This document shows, piece after piece, positions 15,394 to 22,947 of a DNA stretch of 33,417 nt. Every line of letters starts with the position of its first letter. Within the stretch, counting starts at the first letter, position 1. The notes below the pieces were generated by a model. The model was given only the letters and a program-made list of their open reading frames with translations. It ran no database searches and was not told the origin of the DNA. Origin of the DNA: Oligoflexia bacterium (GTDB lineage Bacteria; Bdellovibrionota; UBA1018); the NCBI GenBank assembly GCA_903895855.1, contig CAITVN010000039.1, positions 1 through 33,417 of the forward strand, read 5' to 3'. The translations under genes and the position numbers were made by a program.

Positions 15394-17013
15394 TTACTGT
15401 TTTACGCTTGAGATTCTGAGGTACTCTCTATCTGAAATCTGGATCTCCAATTGCTTCTCTAATTTAAAAATCGGATCTAGAATAGTCTCTGGGGTTACGT
15501 TTCCGGTGGCGTAGCTGATTTTTTGAAATGCATAGATTTCGTTGACCGCGTGTCTCTTGAGGTCATTTAGTATTTGGGTCGTTCTTTTATTCGCGAAATC
15601 GAAATCGGCTGCTCCGTAATTGTCTACGGTGAAAAGCCCTGGGCGGTCACTAAGAATCATGAGCTCAGGGTTCGGGTGGGCTTTTAAAAATTCTATTTCA
15701 TAGGTCCGCTCCCGAATGGTGTCCAGCGCACTGGTGAATCTCCCGTCAACTGCTGTTGGGAAATAAATGAAGAAAACGACAATCGAAAAAAGTAGAACCG
15801 TAGAGTCTTTTAAGAATCCGGGGCGAGCGAGGTGAAGTGCGATCGGCGTTAGAGCAAAAACCGTAGAGAGTGTGATGTAGAATCGCGTTGAGGCAGGATG
15901 AATGTAATTTCCAAAATAGTAGGCTAGATAAATAGTGACATTCAAGATGACGCAAAAACAAGCAATTGCCAAAAAGGGCGGTGGCACTCGAGTTTTTAAG
16001 GACTGCCTTTGGAACCAAAGTGTGACAATCAGTAACACGAATGAAAATAGGGCTACTAGAGTCAAGCCAGATGCATACGGAAGAACAAAGCGAAAGTCCC
16101 AGAGGCTCGTCCAAAACTCAGTCAAATTGGTCACGATGTGACTTCGGCTAAAAACGGCCACACCCGGAGAGTTCTGATATTTTCCATGGCCCAAGTAACG
16201 CTGAACCACGAGCGGGAAAAGCAAAAACGGGGTCGAGACGATTAGAGATAAGTTTTTCTGCAGATGCTCACGGGTAATCTTTCGAAACACGGCGAGAAGT
16301 CCCAAAATCACGAATAGAAAACCAACCGACTCATAGCGGGTGTTGGCAAAAAGCACCAGAGTGGCGACCAATAATCCAAAACGTTCAGACGAGGGTTTAA
16401 TCAAGAAAACAAAAGTGAGTAAGAGGCTCAAAGCAAAAAATAAAGAGGCAAAAAGATCAAACCCTGCCGATGTCGCCGCAAAAATCAAAACGGGATAACT
16501 CATGACGAGCAGAATACTAGCAAGGGCGACCTGAAAAGACGCACGCTTTCGCACGACAATAAAAATTAGGGACAGATATGAGAAAAGAGAAATAAAATTG
16601 AGCAAATAGGCATTCTTAGGTGAATAGCCCAAGAGAGAGTGCAGTAAGAATACAAAAAATGAAAACATCAGGGGCCGGGTGGGAGTCTCACTAATGACCG
16701 GATTAATTTTTCCAAAATATCTAAACGCCATGATGGTCAGATCGGATGTGCGATCTCGAAGCATCGATTGCGAAACTGAAACGAGATTGGTCTCATCTGA
16801 AAGTGTTCGGTAGGTGGGGGGCACAGCCAGAAAGCAAAGTATCGAAAAGACCAGACAGAGAGAGAGGCCAACCCGGTTCTTTTTTAGAAAATCTTTGAAT
16901 GAAAACTGCTCGGACCTGAACACTTTGGCTAGATGGATTATCCAAGTGAGAAAAATTGCGAAAATAAAATAGAAACTAAAATGAGAAAAGAGACCTCTGA
17001 CAAGCTGTTGCAT
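15394..17013 (-). CDS. Polytopic membrane glycosyltransferase-like protein (GT-C type)
   Basis: 539 residues with about ten to twelve predicted membrane helices spread along residues 10-430, followed by a soluble C-terminal part of about 110 residues (ELMILSDRPGLFTVDNYGAADF). The first periplasmic loop after helix 2 carries TLSDETNLV with Asp73-Glu74, matching the acidic pair of GT-C enzymes such as the ArnT/PMT families that use polyprenyl-phosphate sugars. TPTRPLMFSFFVFLLH and the loop before it also fit that plan. It probably glycosylates a lipid or protein on the periplasmic side; donor and acceptor are unknown. GAAGGG lies 13 nt before the ATG. It stands alone, with 172 bp upstream and a convergent lipoprotein gene downstream. 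Confidence 0.7.
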   Translation of the reverse strand: MQQLVRGLFSHFSFYFIFAIFLTWIIHLAKVFRSEQFSFKDFLKKNRVGLSLCLVFSILCFLAVPPTYRTLSDETNLVSVSQSMLRDRTSDLTIMAFRYFGKINPVISETPTRPLMFSFFVFLLHSLLGYSPKNAYLLNFISLFSYLSLIFIVVRKRASFQVALASILLVMSYPVLIFAATSAGFDLFASLFFALSLLLTFVFLIKPSSERFGLLVATLVLFANTRYESVGFLFVILGLLAVFRKITREHLQKNLSLIVSTPFLLFPLVVQRYLGHGKYQNSPGVAVFSRSHIVTNLTEFWTSLWDFRFVLPYASGLTLVALFSFVLLIVTLWFQRQSLKTRVPPPFLAIACFCVILNVTIYLAYYFGNYIHPASTRFYITLSTVFALTPIALHLARPGFLKDSTVLLFSIVVFFIYFPTAVDGRFTSALDTIRERTYEIEFLKAHPNPELMILSDRPGLFTVDNYGAADFDFANKRTTQILNDLKRHAVNEIYAFQKISYATGNVTPETILDPIFKLEKQLEIQISDREYLRISSVKQ

Positions 17014-17185
17014 TTTTAGAAGCCACCCTTCGAGTTACTTCTAGTTTAATGCTCAAAATTGAGAGTTCAAATCAAAAATGGTGTCCGGCTACAAAAGGTG
17101 AGGGTGGTGCGTTAAAATGGAGGGCTTTTCGGTAGAGAGGCACCGAGGTAAAGTTCAGGCGTCTGAACCTAGCAATACCCGAAAC

Positions 17186-17539
17186 CTATTTCTTGTTCGC
17201 TTTCGAAAGCATTTCCATCGCTGCTTTTAGCTGCGGGTTTTGGTTCGCTTGAGACTGTCCAAAACCACCGCGCCCTTGATTGGGTGATCCGCCTTTTTTG
17301 CCCATGTTCTGCATCATTTTCTGCATTTGTGGGTTTTGCATTCCGGCCATGCCACCCATGCCGCCCATGCCGCCCATCATTTTTTGCATTTGGCCGAGGG
17401 CTTCGCCCATATCTTTGGCGCCAGGAAATGCCATCTTTAGCATTTGCTCGCTCGCACCCTTAAGCTTAAGGAATACGAATATATTGATTCCGGTTAAGAT
17501 CGCTACAAATACCCAACTCACAATTACCCATGTTGACAT
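17186..17539 (-). CDS. Small membrane-anchored Met/Gly-rich protein
   Basis: 117 residues. One N-terminal membrane helix (WVIVSWVFVAILTGINIFVF) is followed by a cytoplasmic or periplasmic tail rich in Met, Gly and Gln: MQKMMGGMGGMGGMAG, then PQMQKMMQNMGKKGG and a Lys-rich end. Met-rich clusters can bind Cu(I) or form flexible amphipathic surfaces (as in SRP54 M domains or copper chaperones); neither is shown here. No good ribosome-binding site is visible before the ATG. It follows the tRNA-modification gene on the same strand after a terminator-like hairpin. Confidence 0.65.
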   Translation of the reverse strand: MSTWVIVSWVFVAILTGINIFVFLKLKGASEQMLKMAFPGAKDMGEALGQMQKMMGGMGGMGGMAGMQNPQMQKMMQNMGKKGGSPNQGRGGFGQSQANQNPQLKAAMEMLSKANKK

Positions 17540-17565
17540 AGTGAGGGGTTTCTAACGCAAATTGA

Positions 17566-17608
17566 TGAAAAAGAAAAGCCCGACCCAGAGCAAATCACAC
17601 GCTCAGGC
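17566..17608 (-). terminator. Terminator-like hairpin after the DTW-domain gene
   Basis: On the minus strand CCCGCCTGAGC and GCTCTGGGTCGGG pair imperfectly (GAGC/GCTC, CC/GG and CCCG/CGGG with bulges), followed by TTTTCTTTTTC. The stem includes the stop codon of the upstream gene. The position and T-run fit an intrinsic terminator; the bulged stem lowers confidence. Confidence 0.45.
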
Positions 17609-18286
17609 GGGTTGGGATTTCTTAAACCCTGCAAGCAAGCGATCGAAGACTTCTCTGAGGTTTGCTTCGACCTCAGGTGGCTCATTTAAGAACGTCAACG
17701 TCTCGGCGATGCTTTCAATGGTCGAAAGGCATTCAGGGCGGGGTTCTTTTCGCTGTTTTCCGTAGGCCGATGGGCGCTTTGGAACCAAATAAGCTCTCTG
17801 AAGTTTTAGGAGCCAGGGGTTTCTCCACCAAAGGGCTTTTGATTGGCTCCATGTGCCATCGAGCGCGACAATGCCTTCAATGCCCTTCAAAATTAGAGCG
17901 GTTTCGGCCTTATCTAAGGGGGTTGATTTTTTATTCACTAGCACGAGGCCGGGTCCGGAGGGGGCCTTGCCTGACTCAGACTTGCTGCCAAGGTACAGTA
18001 CAAGCCATTTCTTGGGATCAAAAGTTAGGCTTTCTGCTTTCGGCAACCCTTTTGCGGCGACTCTTAGGTTAGGCCTAGAGAGGGCTCGAACCAGTGTGCA
18101 TTGGGTTAATGCAAGATTGGTTAACCTAGCAGTACTCAAGGGTTCTTTTGGTTCTTGAGGGTGTTGCAGAATGATCACAGAAACAGAATTCAGAACTCTT
18201 TTGATCGACGGGCAAAAACAAAAGCGAGTGAGTTTCTCACATTGGGGGCAGTACTTATTTGGCGTTTCTGGCAGTTCAGGTGTCAT
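17603..18286 (-). CDS. tapT: DTW-domain tRNA-uridine aminocarboxypropyltransferase
   Basis: 227 residues, normal length. The enzyme transfers the 3-amino-3-carboxypropyl group of S-adenosylmethionine to uridine in tRNA (acp3U). An N-terminal zinc-knuckle-like segment reads YCPQCEKLTRFCFC. VIILQHPQEPKEPLSTARL, ALDGTWSQSKAL (the DTW motif as DGTW) and the C-terminal KEPRPECLSTIESIAE are the conserved family blocks. There is no membrane segment; it acts in the cytoplasm. It starts 36 nt after the RadC-like gene on the same strand, so the two may be co-transcribed. No convincing Shine-Dalgarno site was seen. Confidence 0.88.
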   Translation of the reverse strand: MTPELPETPNKYCPQCEKLTRFCFCPSIKRVLNSVSVIILQHPQEPKEPLSTARLTNLALTQCTLVRALSRPNLRVAAKGLPKAESLTFDPKKWLVLYLGSKSESGKAPSGPGLVLVNKKSTPLDKAETALILKGIEGIVALDGTWSQSKALWWRNPWLLKLQRAYLVPKRPSAYGKQRKEPRPECLSTIESIAETLTFLNEPPEVEANLREVFDRLLAGFKKSQPA

Positions 18287-18322
18287 TATGATCGCAAGCT
18301 TTAGCTGCCCCGAAGTCGAATC

Positions 18323-19012
18323 TCAACTGAAATTCTTATCGTCTGATTGAATCCACCTTTCATTATCGAGCGTTACTACGCAGTGGCCGATAAAGGCGAT
18401 GTGAAATGTCTTCGCGAGTTTTCTGAGGTTTTCAGTCATTTTTAGGTCTTGATACGAAGGTGTGGCGTCGCCATTGCTGTGGTTGTGAAAGAAGTAAACC
18501 CCTTGAGGGCGCAACAAGAGCAAAGTGCGAAAGAGTTCTGGGAGGTTGACGAGTACGTGCGTTCGGGTTCCGTTTTCGACAATCACAGGGGTGCCAAGCG
18601 TGTCAGTGCCAAAAACAGGAATGAAAGCGAACCATTCCTCAGTGTCTGAGCGCATATCGTGGGTAATCAAATCGACGGCGCACGAGTTGAGTCGAAAGTA
18701 GTCAAGGCTAGAGGGGCCAGGATTTTTCTTGGCCTTCTTTTTTTGGGCGGTTGCGTGCAGACTAAACCGAAAGTCGGCATAGCGCGTGAGAAGTTGAGAT
18801 AGAGCCAGGAGGTATTCAGACTGAGACTCAGACTGAGAGCGGGGTTGCTTACCAACAGAGCGTTCAAAAGTCGTCAGCGATTCAAAGAATGCTCTCTCTT
18901 TGAGAGCTTCTGTGAGCCTTTGATCGCTAGTTTGACTAATGAGATTCTCGATCTCTTTTGGTGAAATTTGAATGAGTGAATTGAGGGTTTGGTTCAGTGA
19001 AAATGTTTTCAT
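18323..19012 (-). CDS. RadC-like JAMM/MPN domain protein
   Basis: 229 residues. The C-terminal 120 residues match the RadC JAB domain: TEEWFAFIPVF supplies the upstream Glu. FFHNHSNGDATPSYQD (H176, H178, S186, D189) is the full metal motif H-x-H-x7-S-x2-D, and AFIGHCVVT follows. Canonical RadC proteins carry an N-terminal helix-hairpin-helix pair. Here the first 100 residues are instead a Gln/Ser-rich helical region with a Lys-rich linker (KKKAKKNPGP). The metal site looks intact, so a peptidase or isopeptidase-like activity is possible, but RadC function itself is unresolved. A perfect 7-bp palindrome sits 9 nt before the ATG. Confidence 0.82.
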   Translation of the reverse strand: MKTFSLNQTLNSLIQISPKEIENLISQTSDQRLTEALKERAFFESLTTFERSVGKQPRSQSESQSEYLLALSQLLTRYADFRFSLHATAQKKKAKKNPGPSSLDYFRLNSCAVDLITHDMRSDTEEWFAFIPVFGTDTLGTPVIVENGTRTHVLVNLPELFRTLLLLRPQGVYFFHNHSNGDATPSYQDLKMTENLRKLAKTFHIAFIGHCVVTLDNERWIQSDDKNFS

Positions 19013-19020
19013 GATTCAAA

Positions 19021-19035
19021 CACTCTTCAAGAGTG
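19021..19035. promoter_or_regulatory. Palindrome just upstream of the RadC-like gene
   Basis: CACTCTT-C-AAGAGTG is a perfect 7-bp inverted repeat with a 1-nt centre, 9-23 nt before the ATG on the minus strand. It overlaps the expected ribosome-binding region (GAAGAG). It could be an operator or simply provide the Shine-Dalgarno sequence. Confidence 0.3.
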
Positions 19036-19103
19036 ACGCCAAGTAGGCTGCCATCAGGACTGACTCAAAATTGATGAACTGGCGGTCTTTTTTTGATCGA
19101 ACG

Positions 19104-19136
19104 CACTATTCATTACACTATTCACACTATTCATTA
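19104..19136. repeat. Three short direct repeats (CACTATTCA)
   Basis: CACTATTCATTA, CACTATTCA and CACTATTCATTA occur back to back. The last copy contains the stop codon of the membrane-protein gene. This is a small microsatellite-like unit with no visible secondary structure. Confidence 0.8.
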
Positions 19137-19546
19137 ACGGTGGCCTTTACCCATTTTTCTTTTGGCTTTCTTGTGGGCGAGCCGAACCGCGAAGAGCGTA
19201 AAACCGTGTATTTTTCAGAGGATTCGCCACCTAGAGCAATGAGCCAGCTGATGATTACGAGAATGGGATTCGTACGCCAGTAGCTGATGGTTGCAAGAAA
19301 GGCGACGAGGAGCCTTGGGGCAAAAAACCAGCCCAACCACCAGAAGAGACCGCCCGAGGCGACGTTTGAAAACAGGAGTGTGAGTCTAGGAAACAGACTA
19401 ATCGCAATCAAGAAGAGTATTCCGTGCATGCTCCAGTAGTCAACGGTGCCAAACCCTGGGCTCAGGCCAAATAGGGTTTGAAACACGACTATCGCGCCAG
19501 TTACCGCGAAAAAGACCAATACCGCTCTCAGGAATGTTCTCAGCAT
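19127..19546 (-). CDS. Small integral membrane protein, unknown
   Basis: 139 residues from the ATG at 19546 (MLRTFLRAVLVFF), chosen because TAGG lies 10-13 nt upstream; a longer frame starts at 19639 without support. Four hydrophobic segments are visible: VLVFFAVTGAIVVFQTLFG, MHGILFLIAISLFPRLTLLF, GGLFWWLGWFFAPRLLVAFL and NPILVIISWLIAL. A basic hydrophilic C-terminus follows (SRFGSPTRKPKEKW). No family was recognised. The stop falls within the CACTATTCA repeat. Confidence 0.6.
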   Translation of the reverse strand: MLRTFLRAVLVFFAVTGAIVVFQTLFGLSPGFGTVDYWSMHGILFLIAISLFPRLTLLFSNVASGGLFWWLGWFFAPRLLVAFLATISYWRTNPILVIISWLIALGGESSEKYTVLRSSRFGSPTRKPKEKWVKATVNE

Positions 19547-19748
19547 AGTGGGTCGACCTATGGCTCCAAAAAATGCAAGAATCAAGAGGTAAATCCGACT
19601 GATTGGGCATATACGATGCGCCATGGCGGGTGACGACACGAAGTCGGTTCCGAAAAATAAGTGAATCCGAAGTACCCTATTCGTAAGACGCGTAACGCTT
19701 GCGGGAACCCTTTCACAACCCAGTCTAATTAGAATGGACTTATGCTAT

Positions 19749-19791
19749 AGATGAAAAGGTCTCCTCTATTCACCACCTGAGCTAAAGGCCC
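19749..19791 (-). pseudogene. Possible 5' half of a tRNA gene (remnant)
   Basis: On the minus strand the segment begins GGGCCTTTAGCTCAGGTGGT, which is the acceptor 5' strand plus D arm of a typical bacterial tRNA. It continues GAATAGAGGAGACC and TTTTCATCT, like an anticodon arm with an insertion. No matching 3' acceptor strand (AAGGCCC), T arm or CCA follows. The D stem has a mismatch and the anticodon stem is only AGA/TCT. I read it as a truncated or heavily decayed tRNA; chance similarity cannot be excluded. Confidence 0.35.
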
Positions 19792-19815
19792 AATCAGGTA
19801 ATGCCGATACTTTGG

Positions 19816-20202
19816 CTATTTTGGATTCGTGATTGGCTGATCGGTTGACTCTGCAGGTGCCGGCCCGCTCGAGCGTGGGCCGATGAGTTCAATGCCGTTG
19901 TCGTTGAAGTAGCGTTCCTGAAATTTTCTGCCGGCCTCTGTGTAGAAATACCAATAACCGACTTTTTTGCCTTCTTCTAATTGGCCTTCGACCGCCAGGT
20001 TGCCGTTCGCGTGAAACTGAGAATATTTGCCGTGGTCGAGAAGTTTGCCGTTAACTTCTTTTTGGTAACAAACCTTATTGCCCCGAATTTTCGGCAAATC
20101 GTCGAGGTCGCCAGCTTGACTACAAGGCCGGTGAAACGCGCAGGCGCTCAGACTAGAAACGAGTAAAATTTGAACAAAAGCGAGCTTGAGTCTTTTTTTC
20201 AT
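19816..20202 (-). CDS. Lipoprotein with YwqK/MORN-like repeats
   Basis: 128 residues from the ATG at 20202 (AGG 5 nt upstream; a GTG at 20208 overlaps that site). The signal peptide ends in the lipobox LSAC. The mature part contains MORN-like units of the YwqK type: GKYSQFHANGNLAVEGQLEEG, then KVGYWYFYTEAGRKFQERYF. These are Tyr-rich beta-hairpin repeats often found in surface or periplasmic proteins that bind membranes or partner proteins. The Pro/Ser-rich tail is probably disordered. It lies 9 nt after the DUF1275 gene, so it is the last gene of that operon. Confidence 0.75.
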   Translation of the reverse strand: MKKRLKLAFVQILLVSSLSACAFHRPCSQAGDLDDLPKIRGNKVCYQKEVNGKLLDHGKYSQFHANGNLAVEGQLEEGKKVGYWYFYTEAGRKFQERYFNDNGIELIGPRSSGPAPAESTDQPITNPK

Positions 20203-20211
20203 CTTCACCTG

Positions 20212-20976
20212 CTAAATTTCACCTGTTTCGTGGTCAAAGCGAGTTCTTAGTTTAAATTGCCTTCCTAGAAAAGAAAAATACAGAGCAATTGAGGCAGGGA
20301 GTAAGAACCCGAGATACCTAAATTTAATGAATAGGAGCGCACCAACGACCGAGCCGCAAATAAAGGCCACGATCGTGGCGAATCGAACCTTGAGAAGTCC
20401 TCGTTCATTTTTCACTAGTGGATTGTCAAGTGACAGCGTGAAGATGCGGGCGATACCGAGACCAATGTCAGTGGTTAGCCCAGTGAGGTGAGTGGTTCGA
20501 ACCGAGTTACCAGACGAGGTAGTGATCGCAGCATTTTGTAGGCCACTCGAGAGACAAAGAAGTGCGAGGTACCAATAAGCTTGTCTGAGTTTGACCATTT
20601 TGCCGAGCATACCCCACTGGTTGAGTGAGCCCGCGACAGCAGCCGCAATCAGGCAGGCAGCAGAAATACCCATGACCCAATCGAAATGGGGTTGTTTCTT
20701 ATTAAAAATGGGCCGATCAATCAAAAGGCCGGCGAGCATGCCGCCCCCCATGAAAAACAGGGGAACGCTGAGAATTCCAAAACCGGCAACCACTTGGCCA
20801 ACGGCGAGGTCTACACCGAATAGAGTCGCAAACCCAGTGACATGTGAAACAAATCTTCCGGCGGCGAGAAATCCGCCGGCATTGATACTGCCAGCACTGA
20901 AAGTCAGTGCTAACCAGTGCCAATAGACTTTTCTACTAGGGTTGGCTTCTAAACGGTGATCAAAAATTGGAGACAT
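20212..20976 (-). CDS. YoaK/DUF1275 family membrane protein
   Basis: 254 residues with about six membrane helices. The DUF1275 pattern is clear: LTFSAGSINAGGFLAAGRFVSHVTGF at the N-terminus, then GFGILSVPLFFMGGGMLAG. In the centre, QNAAITTSSGNSVRTTHLTGLTTDIG is the family's most conserved block (the known pattern is N..tt..g...rtTh.TG..td.g). Function in the family is not established; small-molecule transport has been suggested. Middle gene of the PilZ-DUF1275-MORN operon, 13 nt after the PilZ stop. No strong ribosome-binding site. Confidence 0.85.
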   Translation of the reverse strand: MSPIFDHRLEANPSRKVYWHWLALTFSAGSINAGGFLAAGRFVSHVTGFATLFGVDLAVGQVVAGFGILSVPLFFMGGGMLAGLLIDRPIFNKKQPHFDWVMGISAACLIAAAVAGSLNQWGMLGKMVKLRQAYWYLALLCLSSGLQNAAITTSSGNSVRTTHLTGLTTDIGLGIARIFTLSLDNPLVKNERGLLKVRFATIVAFICGSVVGALLFIKFRYLGFLLPASIALYFSFLGRQFKLRTRFDHETGEI

Positions 20977-20989
20977 AGTCGCTGAACTT

Positions 20990-21460
20990 TCAGTCTGGGT
21001 GTGCGGTTTTTGGGAGCGCGAGTTTAGACAATTCTTGCATGAAATTCACAAAACTTCGGTAGGCTCTGATTCCAGATCCCTTGGATAATACTTTCAGTCC
21101 CAGTCGTAGGTAATTACTCGATTCAATCGAGACAATCGAAGAATTGGTGACTTTCGAGTTAAGATTAATCAGACACGAGTGGTTAAATGAAATTTGAATT
21201 TTGAGCGGAGTCAATTTTTCAGGGGTTTTCATGCCTGACTGAAAAGGATAGAGCAGAGATAAGCCACCCGAACTCAAGTCGATCAGGTTCGGGTTAATAT
21301 AAGGGTTGAAATTTTCAACTAAGATTGCCGGGGCGAAGAGAGACGCGAGGCGAGTGCGCTTGGTTTTACGAAGGTCTTTTTTGTGAGGTCGAGAGAGTTT
21401 TTCAAATAGCGTTAGCAAGTCGGGATGTATTTTTTTTTTCGTCGGGCGATTTTTTCGCAT
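20990..21460 (-). CDS. PilZ-domain protein, predicted c-di-GMP receptor
   Basis: 156 residues. Both c-di-GMP binding motifs of PilZ are present: RKTKR (RxxxR) near residue 32 and DLSSGG (D/N-x-S-x-x-G) about 30 residues later. The strands LSLLYPF, LTPLKIQISF and LRLGLKVLS follow, as expected for the beta barrel. There is a basic N-terminus and a short helical C-terminus (YRSFVNFMQEL). It should sense c-di-GMP in the cytoplasm; its output is unknown. It leads an operon with a DUF1275 membrane protein and a lipoprotein, which suggests an envelope-related response. No good ribosome-binding site. Confidence 0.72.
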   Translation of the reverse strand: MRKNRPTKKKIHPDLLTLFEKLSRPHKKDLRKTKRTRLASLFAPAILVENFNPYINPNLIDLSSGGLSLLYPFQSGMKTPEKLTPLKIQISFNHSCLINLNSKVTNSSIVSIESSNYLRLGLKVLSKGSGIRAYRSFVNFMQELSKLALPKTAHPD

Positions 21461-21595
21461 TAAGGTACTATGCCACAGTTTTTCTGGTAAATCACCTCGT
21501 CAAAAAAATATCGGTTGGCTGTCGTCAAGGGGAGTTACCGTTTTTTTACAGATTGAGGCTAGTTCTATCTTTCTAGACAAACCGATGGAGTGATT

Positions 21596-22840
21596 ATGTC
21601 AAATCAAAACAACCTGTTTAAATTTGACATAATTAGGATTGCGTTTCAGCATGGGTTTATGGCCCACCAAAGAGACCGAATTCTTCGCCCCTTACTCGAA
21701 CAATCTGTGGGTTGGTCACCAATTACGGCAGTGTTTGGGCAGCGGCAGGTTGGCAAGACGACAATGCTCAAAGCGATGTCTAGTTCTATGGAGACCTTCG
21801 ATCAGCCCGCATTCAGACAGGAATTTGAAAAAAACGGCGAGTCAATTTTACAGGCCTCAAAAAAACCACTTTTTCTCGATGAAGTGCAAAAATACCCACC
21901 GGTGTTTGATTTGCTTAAAATTGCGGCTGACCGATTTAAGCGACCAGGGCAGTTTCTTATTACCGGTTCGGTTCGGTTCGCGCAGCGAAAAGCAGTTCGC
22001 GAATCTCTCACTGGCCGAACCACTCTTTGGGAGCTGCTACCGCTCACGACAAGCGAATTGTATTCAAAGCCGTTTCGCAATCTCTGGAAAGAATGGGCTA
22101 CAGATCTGATTAAGCCTTTGTCTAAGGAATCCAACCCACCGTGGATTTCTGGCAAGCAATTAAATCACTTGTACGAGACGGGTGGTTTGCCTGGGATTTG
22201 TTTTTTGAGGTCAGAACCGCAACGATTAAACGCCTTTAAAAATCATTTGGCGACGCTCATTGAACGAGACTTACCACTCATTCGTGAGACAAAGATTTCG
22301 TCTGGACAGATCATGGAGCTCTTGCGGCTATTGGTTCGCGTGCAGGGGCAACCAATCAACTTGAGCACGCTTGCTCGAGCTGTCCGATTGAGTAGTCCCT
22401 CTGTTAAGGCGCTGCTTCTCGCTTTTGAGGGGCTGTTTTTAATTCGACTACATGGGAGAACACTTTTCTTTGAAGATCTGGGGGTTTCGTATCACCTTGA
22501 TCCTCATGCACAAAAAGAGGCCGGACGTCAGCAAAACCAATGGATTTTCTTAGAGCTTCGAGCTCAGGTGAATTATCGCGCACAAGAGGTGCTTCAATTT
22601 TCAGAGTTTCGGACACGTGGTGGAAGTTATGTGCCTTTTGTGATCGTTACTCGATCAGGTGAGACGTTTGGGGTTACTTACGATTCTTTGCCGTATCCTT
22701 CTCAAAAATCATTGATGGGCTTGCAGTCGTTGAAGAAAAAATCGAAGGGACGATTCAGAGGCATTGCCTTTTGTCAGACCGATGAACCACAGACACTTGA
22801 AAGTGGTTTTTTTGTTCTACCTTTGCGTAACCTTGTCTGA
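21596..22840 (+). CDS. AAA ATPase of the AAA_14/DUF4143 type
   Basis: 414 residues from the ATG at 21596, with GGAG 6 nt upstream (a GTG lies two codons earlier). The Walker A motif is FGQRQVGKTT (Lys near residue 54), Walker B is KPLFLDEVQKYP, and the sensor-like segment LITGSVRF is followed by ESLTGRTTLWELLPLTTSEL. This order is that of the widespread archaeal and bacterial AAA_14 plus DUF4143 family. The C-terminal half (winged-helix-like LSTLARAVRLSSPSVKALLLAF, then VNYRAQEVLQFSEFRTRGGSYV) fits DUF4143, which resembles a nuclease-like fold. Function is unknown. No partner gene is adjacent. Confidence 0.82.
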   Translation: MSNQNNLFKFDIIRIAFQHGFMAHQRDRILRPLLEQSVGWSPITAVFGQRQVGKTTMLKAMSSSMETFDQPAFRQEFEKNGESILQASKKPLFLDEVQKYPPVFDLLKIAADRFKRPGQFLITGSVRFAQRKAVRESLTGRTTLWELLPLTTSELYSKPFRNLWKEWATDLIKPLSKESNPPWISGKQLNHLYETGGLPGICFLRSEPQRLNAFKNHLATLIERDLPLIRETKISSGQIMELLRLLVRVQGQPINLSTLARAVRLSSPSVKALLLAFEGLFLIRLHGRTLFFEDLGVSYHLDPHAQKEAGRQQNQWIFLELRAQVNYRAQEVLQFSEFRTRGGSYVPFVIVTRSGETFGVTYDSLPYPSQKSLMGLQSLKKKSKGRFRGIAFCQTDEPQTLESGFFVLPLRNLV

Positions 22841-22891
22841 TCTCTTTTAATTTTATCTGAAGTAGCAGTTAGCTGAGGTGACTTGCAGAAA

Positions 22892-22931
22892 CCTGCATGT
22901 GCATTTGACTTCTGTCGCGTGCACATGCAGG
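22892..22931. terminator. Perfect 12-bp hairpin between convergent genes
   Basis: CCTGCATGTGCA and TGCACATGCAGG are exact reverse complements with a 16-nt loop, placed between the stops of the convergent ATPase and subtilase genes. A T-tract is lacking on both sides, so it would be a weak intrinsic terminator or an RNA-stabilising hairpin serving both transcripts. Confidence 0.55.
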
Positions 22932-22947
22932 GAACTCTTAAGCCAAA

